64,000 nucleotides of DNA, taken from SAR202 cluster bacterium (GTDB lineage Bacteria; Chloroflexota; Dehalococcoidia; Lucifugimonadales; OSU-TB39). Below, in pieces: positions 45,294-54,287 of this stretch. The stretch lies in contig VFGY01000023.1 of the NCBI GenBank assembly GCA_009392195.1, positions 34,565-98,564 on the forward strand, given 5' to 3'. The translations under genes and the position numbers were made by a program. Each line of letters opens with the position of its first letter. Within the stretch, counting starts at the first letter, position 1. The notes beneath the pieces were generated by a model that saw only the letters and a program-made list of their open reading frames with translations, did no database searches and was not told the DNA's origin.

Positions 45294-46964
45294 CTATAAA
45301 GTTCCATCAATTGTCACATCCAAAAGAGAAGGCTTATTTGAATTGATTGCTTCTAAAAGAACTGGTTTTATATCTTTAGGATTGTCAATTCTCCAAGAGT
45401 TTACATTCATACCTTTAGCTATAGTATGAATATCAATTCTGCTACCAAAATCCATTCCTAGATATTGCTCGTTACTATCTTTGACCTTAAGAATGTTTTC
45501 ACGATAAAAATTCATGTTAACTTTCAACACTCTATAAATGGAGTTGTTACAAACAACATATGTTACTGGTATGTTTTCTTTTGCGGCAGTCAATAGTCCT
45601 TGAATCGTCATTAATGCGCTACCGTCCCCACAAAATGCTATTACTTTTTTGTCGGGGTTAGCTAATTGAACGCCTAAAGCACCACCCATACCCCAGCCTA
45701 GGGCTCCTCCTCTGCCTCCATATATACTTCCGGGTTCATTAAATGTAAACGAGTTCATTAAAGAATTACCTGATGTTACGGCATCGTTAACAATAATGCT
45801 TCCCTTAGGAATTACAGAAGCAGCGTCAGACATCAATCTTTCCGCACTAATGGGTTCATTGTCACGTTTTTGTGATAAGGTTGTTTTCCAATTTTCAGAT
45901 GCATTCAATTTATCGATCGAATATTGTTTAGATCGGAGTGATGCTGATTCTTTATACTCACCATCAACTGCTTCTGATAATCCATCATTGATTTCTGATA
46001 ACGCTGTTTTTGGATCAGATAATATAGGTATATCAGTCTTTAGATAGCTTCCTAAATTTGATGAATCAACATCAATGTGGATAAACTTGGTTTTAGGGTC
46101 GAAAAAACTTGGAGATGGATTTGAAAACATCCAATAACCTGTGGTTAATTTCCCTATTCCAATTACTACGTCATGCTGACGCATTATCTGTTTTCCTTCT
46201 GGGTAGCCCAATCGAATTTCACCTTTGTAATTTGGATGGTCATTTGGGAAATTCATTTCAGAATAAGAGGAAGCATATACGGCTGCGCCAGTAATGTTTG
46301 ATAGTTGAACTACCTCTTTCCATGCTGAAGATTGAGATATACGGTCTCCTACAACTAAAACCGGATGTTTTGCGTTCTTTAATGCATTTACTGCGTTACC
46401 GATCGTATCGACACTAGGTCTATTTTCATAAGGCAGTGGTGATGGAGGGAAAAATTCAAAGTTGCCCTCATCATCTAATGAATTAGCAGAAAATGATACG
46501 AATGTTGGCCCAGTAGGAGGTGTAGCTGCTTCGTGAAAAGCTCTGTTAATTAGACCAAACATTTGTTCGGGATGAGAAGCCTCTCCACTAAATTTAGTGA
46601 ATTGTTCAACCATTTCTACTAAATCTGTTCTTCCTCTGTCATATTCTCTGACATCTAAATTGCCAGCAGACAAAACAATTTGACTCCCTCCCTCTTTTGC
46701 ATTGTGCATAAGACTTACAGCATTACCCAAACCAGTTTCAATATGAAGGTTAACAAAAGCAGGTTTTCCAGTAGCTCTTGAATAAGCGTCTGCCATTCCT
46801 ATAGCAACACCTTCTTGGAACACTAAAACATATTTAAACTCTGGATGAAATTGCAATTCATGCATTATTGGAGATTCACTGGTTCCGGGATTGCCAAAAA
46901 TATATTCGACTCCTTGCAATTTTAAACTTTCAAATAACGCTTTCCTTCCTGTCATTTTGACCAT
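45294..46964 (-). CDS. Thiamine-diphosphate-dependent decarboxylase/acetolactate-synthase-like enzyme
   Basis: A ThDP enzyme of 556 residues with all three domains: an N-terminal PYR domain (GNPGTSESPIMHEL, catalytic Glu in FQEGVAIGMADAYSRATG), a middle domain (VLVVGDRISQS), and a C-terminal PP domain (GRGGALGWGMGGALG, GDGSALMTIQGLLTA, NNSIYRVLK). The overall look is of benzoylformate-decarboxylase-like enzymes. The longest frame starts at 46976, but ATG at 46962-46964 has GAGG six bases upstream. Substrate unknown; with the HpaI aldolase it could process 2-oxo acids. Confidence 0.87.
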   Translation of the reverse strand: MVKMTGRKALFESLKLQGVEYIFGNPGTSESPIMHELQFHPEFKYVLVFQEGVAIGMADAYSRATGKPAFVNLHIETGLGNAVSLMHNAKEGGSQIVLSAGNLDVREYDRGRTDLVEMVEQFTKFSGEASHPEQMFGLINRAFHEAATPPTGPTFVSFSANSLDDEGNFEFFPPSPLPYENRPSVDTIGNAVNALKNAKHPVLVVGDRISQSSAWKEVVQLSNITGAAVYASSYSEMNFPNDHPNYKGEIRLGYPEGKQIMRQHDVVIGIGKLTTGYWMFSNPSPSFFDPKTKFIHIDVDSSNLGSYLKTDIPILSDPKTALSEINDGLSEAVDGEYKESASLRSKQYSIDKLNASENWKTTLSQKRDNEPISAERLMSDAASVIPKGSIIVNDAVTSGNSLMNSFTFNEPGSIYGGRGGALGWGMGGALGVQLANPDKKVIAFCGDGSALMTIQGLLTAAKENIPVTYVVCNNSIYRVLKVNMNFYRENILKVKDSNEQYLGMDFGSRIDIHTIAKGMNVNSWRIDNPKDIKPVLLEAINSNKPSLLDVTIDGTL

Positions 46965-47196
46965 GGCAAACCTCATAATACTAATACTGAACTGGATTTA
47001 TAATAAATATATCTTCGAATATTATTGAAAAATGTTTTTGTACACAACATCGAACTTGCAATACTTATATGTTTTTCTTATCAATAATAAGTTAATTAAC
47101 ATGTAAAAAGGCGTATTTCAAAACCAAGTGGTTAATACCCTAGATAAACAATCAAATTTCTATTAATATATCCGTTATCAAGTTTTGGAGATAAAT

Positions 47197-48126
47197 ATGA
47201 ATAGAGAAGAATTAAAAAAGATAATACGTGGAGCCATAGTTACTATGCCTACTCCTTTCGACGACGACTTTAATGTCGATATAGCCCGCATGTCTGATAT
47301 AACAAAATGGTGGGTCGAACAAGGCTTAGGTACCTCTAAAGCTCCACTAAAAGTTGCGGCCGCTATGGGTGAAGGTCCTGATTTAAGTGATGATGAATGG
47401 CCTCACCTTTTGAGGACAGTAGTTAATGCTGCCCCAGGTAAAAACGTTATTTGTGCGATACAAGTAAAAAACACGTTAGCTACTATAGAAGATGCAAAAA
47501 AAGCGCAGGATTTGGGTGCTGTAGGACTACAGATAGATTTACCTTTTTTACATCATTCTAACCAAGATGATTTAGTTAGATTCTATACGGATATATCTGA
47601 CAAAATCGATATTGGAATAATGATCTATAATACCCACTGGTTCTGCCAAAATCCGGTAGCAGAATATTTGAACGCAGATACCATGCTTCGGTTGAAAGAT
47701 GCTGAACATGTTACTGCAATAAAATGGTCTGTTCCAGAGGGCGAAGATTATGATTCAATGACAAAATTCTCTGATGAATTCAATGTGATTGATAATTCAG
47801 GGCAACATGTTAGGTGTTTCAAAAATGGTGGTGCCGGATATATCAGTTCATTAATACCTGTATATCCTGCTTATGATTTAGAAATTCTTGACTTGTTAGA
47901 AAATGGTAAATATGAAGAAGCTCAAGCAAAAGAAGATGTTGTAAACGGAGCATTGGCTGAGTGGAATAGGAAAACTCATGCCAAGTCAGGTGGTTATAGG
48001 CAAGGTAAAGGTTTAATGGCAGCATTGGGAAGACCTGTTGGACCACCTAGGCCTCCAACACTTCCATGCGACGAAAATGAAATTGCTGAAGCAAAGCCGA
48101 TTTTAGAAAAACTTGGTTGGAGCTAA
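47197..48126 (+). CDS. DapA-like class I aldolase, paralogue 2
   Basis: A 309-residue DHDPS/NAL-superfamily aldolase with Tyr in MIYNTHWF and the Schiff-base Lys in VTAIKWSVP. It is paralogous to the gene at 23126, sharing KVAAAMGEGP, WPHLLRT and a divergent SGGYRQGKGLMA C-terminal segment. The ATG at 47197 has GGAG six bases upstream; the frame reaches TTG at 47185. It diverges from the ThDP/HpaI operon and converges on an FAH-family gene, suggesting a shared catabolic theme. Substrate unknown. Confidence 0.84.
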   Translation: MNREELKKIIRGAIVTMPTPFDDDFNVDIARMSDITKWWVEQGLGTSKAPLKVAAAMGEGPDLSDDEWPHLLRTVVNAAPGKNVICAIQVKNTLATIEDAKKAQDLGAVGLQIDLPFLHHSNQDDLVRFYTDISDKIDIGIMIYNTHWFCQNPVAEYLNADTMLRLKDAEHVTAIKWSVPEGEDYDSMTKFSDEFNVIDNSGQHVRCFKNGGAGYISSLIPVYPAYDLEILDLLENGKYEEAQAKEDVVNGALAEWNRKTHAKSGGYRQGKGLMAALGRPVGPPRPPTLPCDENEIAEAKPILEKLGWS

Positions 48127-48185
48127 ATTAAACAGATATTTACAATAGCCATTTCGTCAGTACCAAAAATTAACAGCAAATAAGA

Positions 48186-49097
48186 TTATTCTTCTAAAAT
48201 CACGGGATTTCTTAATGTCCCTATAGATTGAATTTTAGCTTCTGCTACATCGCCTGGTTTAAGTGTTGTAGTTGGTCCAGGGCCACCTAAAGAAATAATG
48301 TCACCTGGTCTTAATTTATGATACATAGAAACTTCTGAAATAATTGATTCGGTTGAAAAAATCAACTTGTTAGTGTTTCCTTGTTGGACTGATTCTCCAT
48401 TGATTAGGAATTCCAATTCTAGATTCATAGGATCGCTGATTTGGCTTTTATGTACAACCCATGGTCCTATTGGTGCACTTGATTCGAAACATTTATATCT
48501 CGGTCCTAAATCTTTCACGCCACTGATGGTAAGGTCATTACATATGGTATATCCCCATATGTAGTCTTGAATTTGATCCTCTGGGATACTCATACCTTCT
48601 TTACCTATAACTACAGCTAATTCTGTGTCAAATTTTAAAGGTTGTGGGTAATAATTTTTGAGATAAATTATAGGCTCATCTGTTGCGATTACAACTTGAC
48701 TCATTTTGAAAAAGATTCCAGGACGGGTTGGAGGTACATGTCCTCCAATTTCTGCATGACTTTTATATGTATCACCTATCATGATGATTTTACTAGAGTT
48801 GATAATTGGAGCTTCAATGCTGTTAGCTTCTAGCTTCCATTTAACATTTTCATCGTTTATATTGTTGTTAATAGCCCAATCTACAGCCGTTGAGCTGTTA
48901 TTAATAGCTATGTCTCCTTGTTTAATAAAGTCTTCAAAGTTATCCGGTACTAATTGATTTGAATTAGATATATCCATCTTTTTGTCTTTTGACATGGATA
49001 AATAGGCAGCATTCAAATCGTAAGCTATGTCATCTTCAATACTTACGACCCTATCAACATTGTTTTTTTTAACTATAGCTATATTAAGTTTCGACAT
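48186..49097 (-). CDS. Fumarylacetoacetate hydrolase-family protein
   Basis: A 303-residue FAH-fold enzyme; the family includes hydrolases, decarboxylases and hydratases of 2-oxo/2-hydroxy acids. The metal site is suggested by KFDTELAVVIGKEG (Glu) and GYTICNDLTISGVKDLG (Asp), with GPWVVHK and a C-terminal DIISLGGPGPTTTLKPGD. These fit the FAHD1-like group. AGAGG lies five bases before the ATG. It is convergent with DapA paralogue 2 and divergent from yajQ. The substrate could be a product of the adjacent aldolases, by inference only. Confidence 0.88.
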   Translation of the reverse strand: MSKLNIAIVKKNNVDRVVSIEDDIAYDLNAAYLSMSKDKKMDISNSNQLVPDNFEDFIKQGDIAINNSSTAVDWAINNNINDENVKWKLEANSIEAPIINSSKIIMIGDTYKSHAEIGGHVPPTRPGIFFKMSQVVIATDEPIIYLKNYYPQPLKFDTELAVVIGKEGMSIPEDQIQDYIWGYTICNDLTISGVKDLGPRYKCFESSAPIGPWVVHKSQISDPMNLELEFLINGESVQQGNTNKLIFSTESIISEVSMYHKLRPGDIISLGGPGPTTTLKPGDVAEAKIQSIGTLRNPVILEE

Positions 49098-49198
49098 AAT
49101 GGCCTCTTGAAATTATATTATTGGTATTACGAGGTTGTAAAATAACACAAAAAATGGTCTACAATAAAGGTGTAATAAAGATTGATTAAATTAACTCT

Positions 49199-49224
49199 TT
49201 GACAAAATTGTTAATTCATACAAT
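49199..49224 (+). promoter_or_regulatory. Candidate promoter upstream of yajQ
   Basis: A perfect TTGACA (49199-49204) lies about 52 bases before the yajQ ATG, with TACAAT (49219-49224; 14-base spacer) or AATAAA (49222-49227; 17-base spacer) as -10 options. The -35 match is the clearest in the window; the -10 assignment is uncertain. Confidence 0.35.
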
Positions 49225-49255
49225 AAAAGAATATCAAATTTGGAGTTAAACAAAA

Positions 49256-49741
49256 ATGCCATCGTTTGACGTAGTATCAAAAGTGGATTTGAATGAAGTA
49301 GATAATGCAATTAATATGTTAATGAGGATTATTGTCAACAGGTTTGACTTTAAAGGCTCTAATTGTACTATTAACCGGAATGAATCAGAAATTGTAATAT
49401 TGGCAGATGACCAGACTAAGCTAACACAAATGCTTGAAATGTTTAAAGAAAATTTGGTTAAGCGGAAATTGGACCCAAGATCGTTGGTGATTAAAAAAGA
49501 AGAAAAAGCTTCAGGTGATGCAATTAGGCAAACTTCTGATATACATCAAGGCATTGAACAAGATATTTGTAAGAAAATCACAAAATCTGTGAAAGAAATT
49601 AAATTGAAAGTGCAGGTTAAGATTCAAGGTGATGAATTACGGGTCATAGGGAAGAATCGAGATGATTTACAGGCAGCGATTAAGCACATTAAAGCTTTAA
49701 ATATTGAGCAGCCATTGCAGTTTGTTAATTATAGGAATTAG
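49256..49741 (+). CDS. YajQ-family nucleotide-binding protein
   Basis: A 161-residue protein with two ferredoxin-like RRM-type halves; family members bind c-di-GMP or nucleic acids. Diagnostic: MPSFDVVSKVDLNEVDNAIN, the segment from KEEKASGDAIRQ, and VQIKLxVQ-like IKLKVQVKIQGDELRV and KNRDDLQAAIKHIK. The length is typical. GGAG lies about ten bases upstream of the ATG. It is a single gene, convergent with the DinB gene. Confidence 0.93.
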   Translation: MPSFDVVSKVDLNEVDNAINMLMRIIVNRFDFKGSNCTINRNESEIVILADDQTKLTQMLEMFKENLVKRKLDPRSLVIKKEEKASGDAIRQTSDIHQGIEQDICKKITKSVKEIKLKVQVKIQGDELRVIGKNRDDLQAAIKHIKALNIEQPLQFVNYRN

Positions 49742-49766
49742 GTGGGCGTAAATCATCTGTTTAAGT

Positions 49767-50300
49767 TTAGGTAATCATGCCTATTCCCGATTTTGCTGAC
49801 CATCCGGGTGATTGCAATCCTCTAATATAATCTATCTGTCCATGGTGGCTATTTTTATGCGTAGTTAAATGTGCAAGATATATTGATGATGTATATTCAG
49901 GTTTTGCTTGGTCAATAGCAAATTCAAGTGAGTCATTTGTAAGTTGATCAACAATGGAAATTGTTTTTTCAAATGCGGCCTCCATATATCCAATCAATAT
50001 TGAGTGTTCTGGCATTGGTAAATTTAAAATATCACAAGCGTTTTTGTATTCATCAGTTTCTTCATTATGTCCAAACCTTTCTCGCCAACCTTCAGATATC
50101 CAAATATGTTTTTGCGTAGAGTTTATTAAATTAGCTATACTTTCCTCTCCCCTGCTTATATGCCATATGTTGAAAGCGATATTATTAGCTGTTGGTGAAG
50201 GTCTCCATACCAATTGTTCATGGCTAAGACCATCACATATAGATAGGATTCTTAGATGTACTGAAGTTAAGGTATGTTTAATGTAGTTTAGTTTATCCAA
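49767..50300 (-). CDS. DinB-family four-helix-bundle protein
   Basis: A 177-residue DinB/YfiT-like protein; the family binds a divalent metal with three histidines and includes thiol-dependent transferases. The His residues expected are in NIWHISRGEES and HKNSHHGQI, with an N-terminal LRILSICDGLSHEQLVWRP. The start is TTG at 50298-50300 with GGAG seven bases upstream; there is no ATG close by. It converges on yajQ and diverges from the DUF1295 gene. The substrate is unknown. Confidence 0.85.
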   Translation of the reverse strand: MDKLNYIKHTLTSVHLRILSICDGLSHEQLVWRPSPTANNIAFNIWHISRGEESIANLINSTQKHIWISEGWRERFGHNEETDEYKNACDILNLPMPEHSILIGYMEAAFEKTISIVDQLTNDSLEFAIDQAKPEYTSSIYLAHLTTHKNSHHGQIDYIRGLQSPGWSAKSGIGMIT

Positions 50301-50431
50301 ATGATTTCTCCGGTGATTTGACTCGATTTGATAAAATTGATTCCAATAAATTATAAATCTTGATTCGCTATATTATACAATCAATATTATTTTTATTACT
50401 AAATGATTACCTAAAGTCAATTGGATTATAG

Positions 50432-51313
50432 TTGCTACGTACTAACCTAATCACAATAGCCATTATTTTATTGAGTGTTGCAGTGTCATCACTTTTTATA
50501 TTTGCAGGAAGCCGCCATTCCATCAATCTAGTTGGATGGCCGCTGTTTGCTGTATGTGGCTGCTTGATATTTATGATTCAATGGATTGCGTTTATACCTT
50601 CATATATTTTTAAAACAGAAAAGCATTTTGATTTGACTGGCTCATTGACTTATATATCAATGGCGGTTTTGGTTTTGACTAGTCTAGAAACATATGAAAC
50701 TCGTACTTTGTTAATAGGGGTTTTTGTTGTGACATGGGCTGCTAGGCTTGGGATGTTTTTGTTTATTCGAATTTTATCCGCGGGGCATGATAGTCGATTT
50801 AACAAAATTAAACATAATTTTTGGCAGTTGTTGATGACTTGGACCTTGCAGGCACTATGGATATTGATAACTTTCGGGGCTGGACTTGCTGCTTCGACTT
50901 CAACAAAAAGATCGGAAATTGGAGTAACTGATTTTATAGGAATATTATTATTCCTGATTGGATTTGCGATAGAAATAATAGCTGATTACCAAAAATCAAA
51001 TTTCAAAAAATATAGAGGCAATGATTTTATTAATATTGGACTATGGAAATATTCAAGACATCCCAATTATTTTGGAGAGATAATACTTTGGGTCGGAATA
51101 GCTATGTTATCACTTAAAGTTTTATCTGGATTACAATATATCACCTTAATATCTCCAGTGTTTGTGATTTTACTTTTGACAAAAATTAGTGGTTTACCAA
51201 TGTTAGAAAATAAATCAGATGTTCAATGGGGCCACTTATCCGAATACCAAATTTATAAAAAAGTTACGCCAGTGTTGATTCCCAACATATTCAAGATGTT
51301 GAATCATAAATAA
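50432..51313 (+). CDS. DUF1295-family membrane protein (steroid 5-alpha-reductase/ICMT-like)
   Basis: A 293-residue integral membrane protein with about seven helices. The C-terminal catalytic-type motif of this superfamily is clear: GLWKYSRHPNYFGEIILWVG, in which the RHPNYFGE core binds a lipid or NADPH substrate in relatives. The central TWAARLGMFLFIRIL segment is also typical of DUF1295. It starts at TTG 50432; no convincing SD is seen. Function in bacteria is not established; reduction or methylation of a hydrophobic substrate is inferred from the fold. Confidence 0.87.
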   Translation: MLRTNLITIAIILLSVAVSSLFIFAGSRHSINLVGWPLFAVCGCLIFMIQWIAFIPSYIFKTEKHFDLTGSLTYISMAVLVLTSLETYETRTLLIGVFVVTWAARLGMFLFIRILSAGHDSRFNKIKHNFWQLLMTWTLQALWILITFGAGLAASTSTKRSEIGVTDFIGILLFLIGFAIEIIADYQKSNFKKYRGNDFINIGLWKYSRHPNYFGEIILWVGIAMLSLKVLSGLQYITLISPVFVILLLTKISGLPMLENKSDVQWGHLSEYQIYKKVTPVLIPNIFKMLNHK

Positions 51314-51391
51314 ACCAATCACGTTGAATAAACGAAATTAAAAGATTAATCTGGCTTACTTGACGGTATATTAAATTAATTGGAGATTCTA

Positions 51392-51679
51392 ATGAAAAAT
51401 TTGTATGGAGTTATATTTTCCATTTTAGTGCTGTTATCGCTTTGGATCTTTAATTTATCTCAAGAAAATCGATACAGAACACAACTTGAAACTGTTAATG
51501 CTAGGGTTGTAAAGTTAGAAAATACTGTCGAATGTCTAGCTCAACATAACCATAAAACATATTTTTATATAGCGCCTCATAAAATTGATTCAAAAACCGG
51601 TATTATTAATGATGAGGTACATGAAGTATATGACGACCGTATAGCTAATTCTGAATGTGGTTTAAAAAGTATAAATTAA
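51392..51679 (+). CDS. Small membrane-anchored protein, unknown function
   Basis: A 95-residue protein with an N-terminal signal-anchor helix (NLYGVIFSILVLLSLWIF), a short coiled-coil-like segment (NRYRTQLETVNARVVKLENTV), and a C-terminal mostly polar domain with two cysteines. The ATG at 51392 has GGAG six bases upstream. The frame extends four codons further up without support. It lies 78 bases after the DUF1295 gene on the same strand. I recognise no family. Confidence 0.62.
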   Translation: MKNLYGVIFSILVLLSLWIFNLSQENRYRTQLETVNARVVKLENTVECLAQHNHKTYFYIAPHKIDSKTGIINDEVHEVYDDRIANSECGLKSIN

Positions 51680-51713
51680 TATTGTTTACAGATTCTTATA
51701 CTGGTTACATCTA

Positions 51714-54209
51714 CTACAGGGTTTCAACAGCTTTTTGAATAGCTTCTGTTGTTTCCTCAATAGATGCTTCAGGATTTAAATCCAATTGATCTCCGAACCT
51801 GATTTCAACATCTCCACGGCTTTTGACAGGGATTCTTGTCGGGTTGCCAAAATCATTTATACTCAATTTCATCGGTATAATGGGTACTCTTGTTTCTTTG
51901 GCAAGCAAACCTATTCCATTTAAGAAAGGTTTCATTGGGCCACCCACAGTCAATTCACCTTCTGGATAAATCAAAATAGACCAACCTTCATCCAAAATAT
52001 TTGAAAGATTCTCTAGACTAGGGCGCACTGGCCCAGATTTTGCTATAGGAAAACCATTACCTAAAAGCGGCCCATATATCCCAAATAATGGACGTTTCCA
52101 TAAATGGTCCGCTGCTGCTACAGCTAAAGTACGCCTCCATTTGTTTGGAAATGCTTTAATGATTAGCCAATTATCCATACTTAATGCATGATTACAGGTA
52201 AATATTACTGGTCCGTTAATTGTTTTCAGTTTTTCAGAATCGATTACTGTCAGTTTATAGCAATACTTAATAAACGGAATCAAAATCAATTTTTGGACTG
52301 CTGACCTAACAAATTTAGCCCATGTCTTCCTGCTCCATTTGGAAAAATTCGTTTGAGCAGGTGACGTAGAGCCTGATTTTACCATAAGATTCAATTCTTC
52401 AACTGTGGTTGTCGATTTAACTTCATTTTCATCGATATAAATACCAAAATCGGTTTCTATAGCAGATAGAATTTCAACTCTTCCCAACGAATCTATTCCT
52501 AAATCTTCACCTAGAGTTGAATCATGATTAATCTCTGATAAATCTTTTTCGCAAATTTCTGAAATCAGAGTTTCAATTGTTTTAGTTCCTTTCGGAGAAG
52601 ATTTCGGATTACTTTTCGGTTTATTTTCTTTATTTTTATTCTCGATTTGTTCTGCTACTATATTTTTTTTGATTTTTAATGTGTGAGTTCTAGGAAAATC
52701 TTCATCTTCCCAAATTGTAAAACTTCTTATCTTCTGATGTTCGGCTAAATTATGATTAGCAAATTCAATAACATTAGAAGCATTAGAGGGATTTGAAGTT
52801 ATGATTACTGCATGAACAACGATAGAATCATTTCGAGTTAAACCAAGGATTACTGAAGATTCGACTTCAGGTTGAGCGTTTAATACATTCTCTATGTCTT
52901 CAGGGTAAACGTTCTGTCCGTTAGAAAGGACAATCATATCTTTTTTTCTTCCTTTGATATAAAGATCACCATTAGCGTCAATATTCCCCAAATCGCCGGT
53001 TTTATACCATTCACCTTGAAAAGAATCTTTTGTTACATCAGGATTATTCCAATAACCTGGGGTTATACTAGGTCCTCGAACAAGAATTTCGTCTGATTCA
53101 TCTAATTTGACATCGATGTTGAATAAAGGTTGGCCGACAGAATCTAAATTCCTGTTTTTAATACTATTGGTGCTTATTGATGGTGAGGCCTCGGTAGCTC
53201 CATATCCTTGGACAATTTTAATTCCAATTGATTCCCATTTTTCAGCCAATGTTCTTGGTAAAGCAGCACCTCCGGAAATTATCAAATCAAGGCTACCACC
53301 TAAACCAGCTAATACGCTTGATTTAAATATCATTCTACGCATAAAGATGGGAAATGGTTTTGATAAGGCGAAAAGGAGGTGTAATAGTTTCAATTTTCCT
53401 TTCCTTTCGGCTTCTCTAAAAATAGAATTCATCAATAGTTCTAAACCTTGTGGAACAATAAGAAGTGTCGTTATCTTTCGTTCTTTCAATAATTTTGTCA
53501 AAGCGGCTGGTTGTCGACTAGTAGCGTATGTAATACTAGAGCCATAGTATAAGGCGACAAATAATCCACCCATTTGTTCAAACATGTGACTAAGTGGTAA
53601 TACTGACATAAGCCTCGAGTTTGAATTAGGTTTGATTCTTTCGATGGTCCCTATCAAATTTGATACCAGATTTAAATGAGTTAGTATAACTCCTTTTGGT
53701 TCTCCTGTTGTACCAGAGGTAAACATTATTTCTGCAATGTCATCGGGACTGACGTTTGCAGTTGGGGTTGGATTTAATGAAATATACTGGTTTTCATATG
53801 TTTCAAGGTTTACTAAAGATACATCTTTTTGCCATTCATAATCAGGTGTAAAACGTGATATGAAAGCAATTTTGGGTTGAGTTTGCAATATGACTTTAGA
53901 CACATAGTCTAGTGGGCTTCGCAAATCTAAAGGAACCACAATTATGCCCATTCTTAAACACGCCAAAAGTGTTATTACCCAATAAGGGGAATTTGGACCC
54001 CAAATAATAACCCTATCTCCTTTGACTAAACCTTTAGATTTTATATAGGTTGAGGCTTTAGAAGCATCATCCCACAATTGTTGGTAAGACCAACGCCAGT
54101 ACCTAATCGTAGGCTTAATGAGTAAAGCATCTTTATCTCCATGTAGGTCAACCACGTGATTCATAAGTTCTGGTATTGTTTCACCGAGCTTCTCATATTC
54201 ATGTTTCAT
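51714..54209 (-). CDS. Fused acyl-AMP ligase, acyl carrier protein and PlsC-type acyltransferase
   Basis: An 831-residue three-module protein. Residues about 1-510 form an ANL ligase (EIMFTSGTTGEPKGV, GYGATEASP, WYKTGDLGNI, KGRKKDMIVLSNG). A Lys/Asn/Ser/Pro-rich linker leads to an acyl-carrier domain near 555-625 with LGEDLGIDSLGR, whose Ser would carry phosphopantetheine. The last 190 residues are a PlsC-type acyltransferase (NHALSMD, HX4D; YPEGELT). It may activate a free fatty acid, hold it on its own carrier and pass it to a lysolipid, like Aas with a built-in ACP. This is an inference from domains. Confidence 0.9.
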   Translation of the reverse strand: MKHEYEKLGETIPELMNHVVDLHGDKDALLIKPTIRYWRWSYQQLWDDASKASTYIKSKGLVKGDRVIIWGPNSPYWVITLLACLRMGIIVVPLDLRSPLDYVSKVILQTQPKIAFISRFTPDYEWQKDVSLVNLETYENQYISLNPTPTANVSPDDIAEIMFTSGTTGEPKGVILTHLNLVSNLIGTIERIKPNSNSRLMSVLPLSHMFEQMGGLFVALYYGSSITYATSRQPAALTKLLKERKITTLLIVPQGLELLMNSIFREAERKGKLKLLHLLFALSKPFPIFMRRMIFKSSVLAGLGGSLDLIISGGAALPRTLAEKWESIGIKIVQGYGATEASPSISTNSIKNRNLDSVGQPLFNIDVKLDESDEILVRGPSITPGYWNNPDVTKDSFQGEWYKTGDLGNIDANGDLYIKGRKKDMIVLSNGQNVYPEDIENVLNAQPEVESSVILGLTRNDSIVVHAVIITSNPSNASNVIEFANHNLAEHQKIRSFTIWEDEDFPRTHTLKIKKNIVAEQIENKNKENKPKSNPKSSPKGTKTIETLISEICEKDLSEINHDSTLGEDLGIDSLGRVEILSAIETDFGIYIDENEVKSTTTVEELNLMVKSGSTSPAQTNFSKWSRKTWAKFVRSAVQKLILIPFIKYCYKLTVIDSEKLKTINGPVIFTCNHALSMDNWLIIKAFPNKWRRTLAVAAADHLWKRPLFGIYGPLLGNGFPIAKSGPVRPSLENLSNILDEGWSILIYPEGELTVGGPMKPFLNGIGLLAKETRVPIIPMKLSINDFGNPTRIPVKSRGDVEIRFGDQLDLNPEASIEETTEAIQKAVETL

Positions 54210-54287
54210 GGAAATGCTATTCCTTTATATAAAAATTAGTAAAATAATACACGTTTTCTGATTGAAATACAAAATCGTGAAATAACT

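Noticed and set aside
46965..47196. An RNA gene in the 230-base gap between the ThDP enzyme and DapA paralogue 2
   Set aside because: Only a short CTTAT/ATAAG stem is visible; no tRNA-like or conserved RNA structure.
53107..53547. A 146-residue plus-strand frame antisense to the ligase fusion
   Set aside because: It lies opposite strongly conserved ANL motifs and has no domain or start signal.
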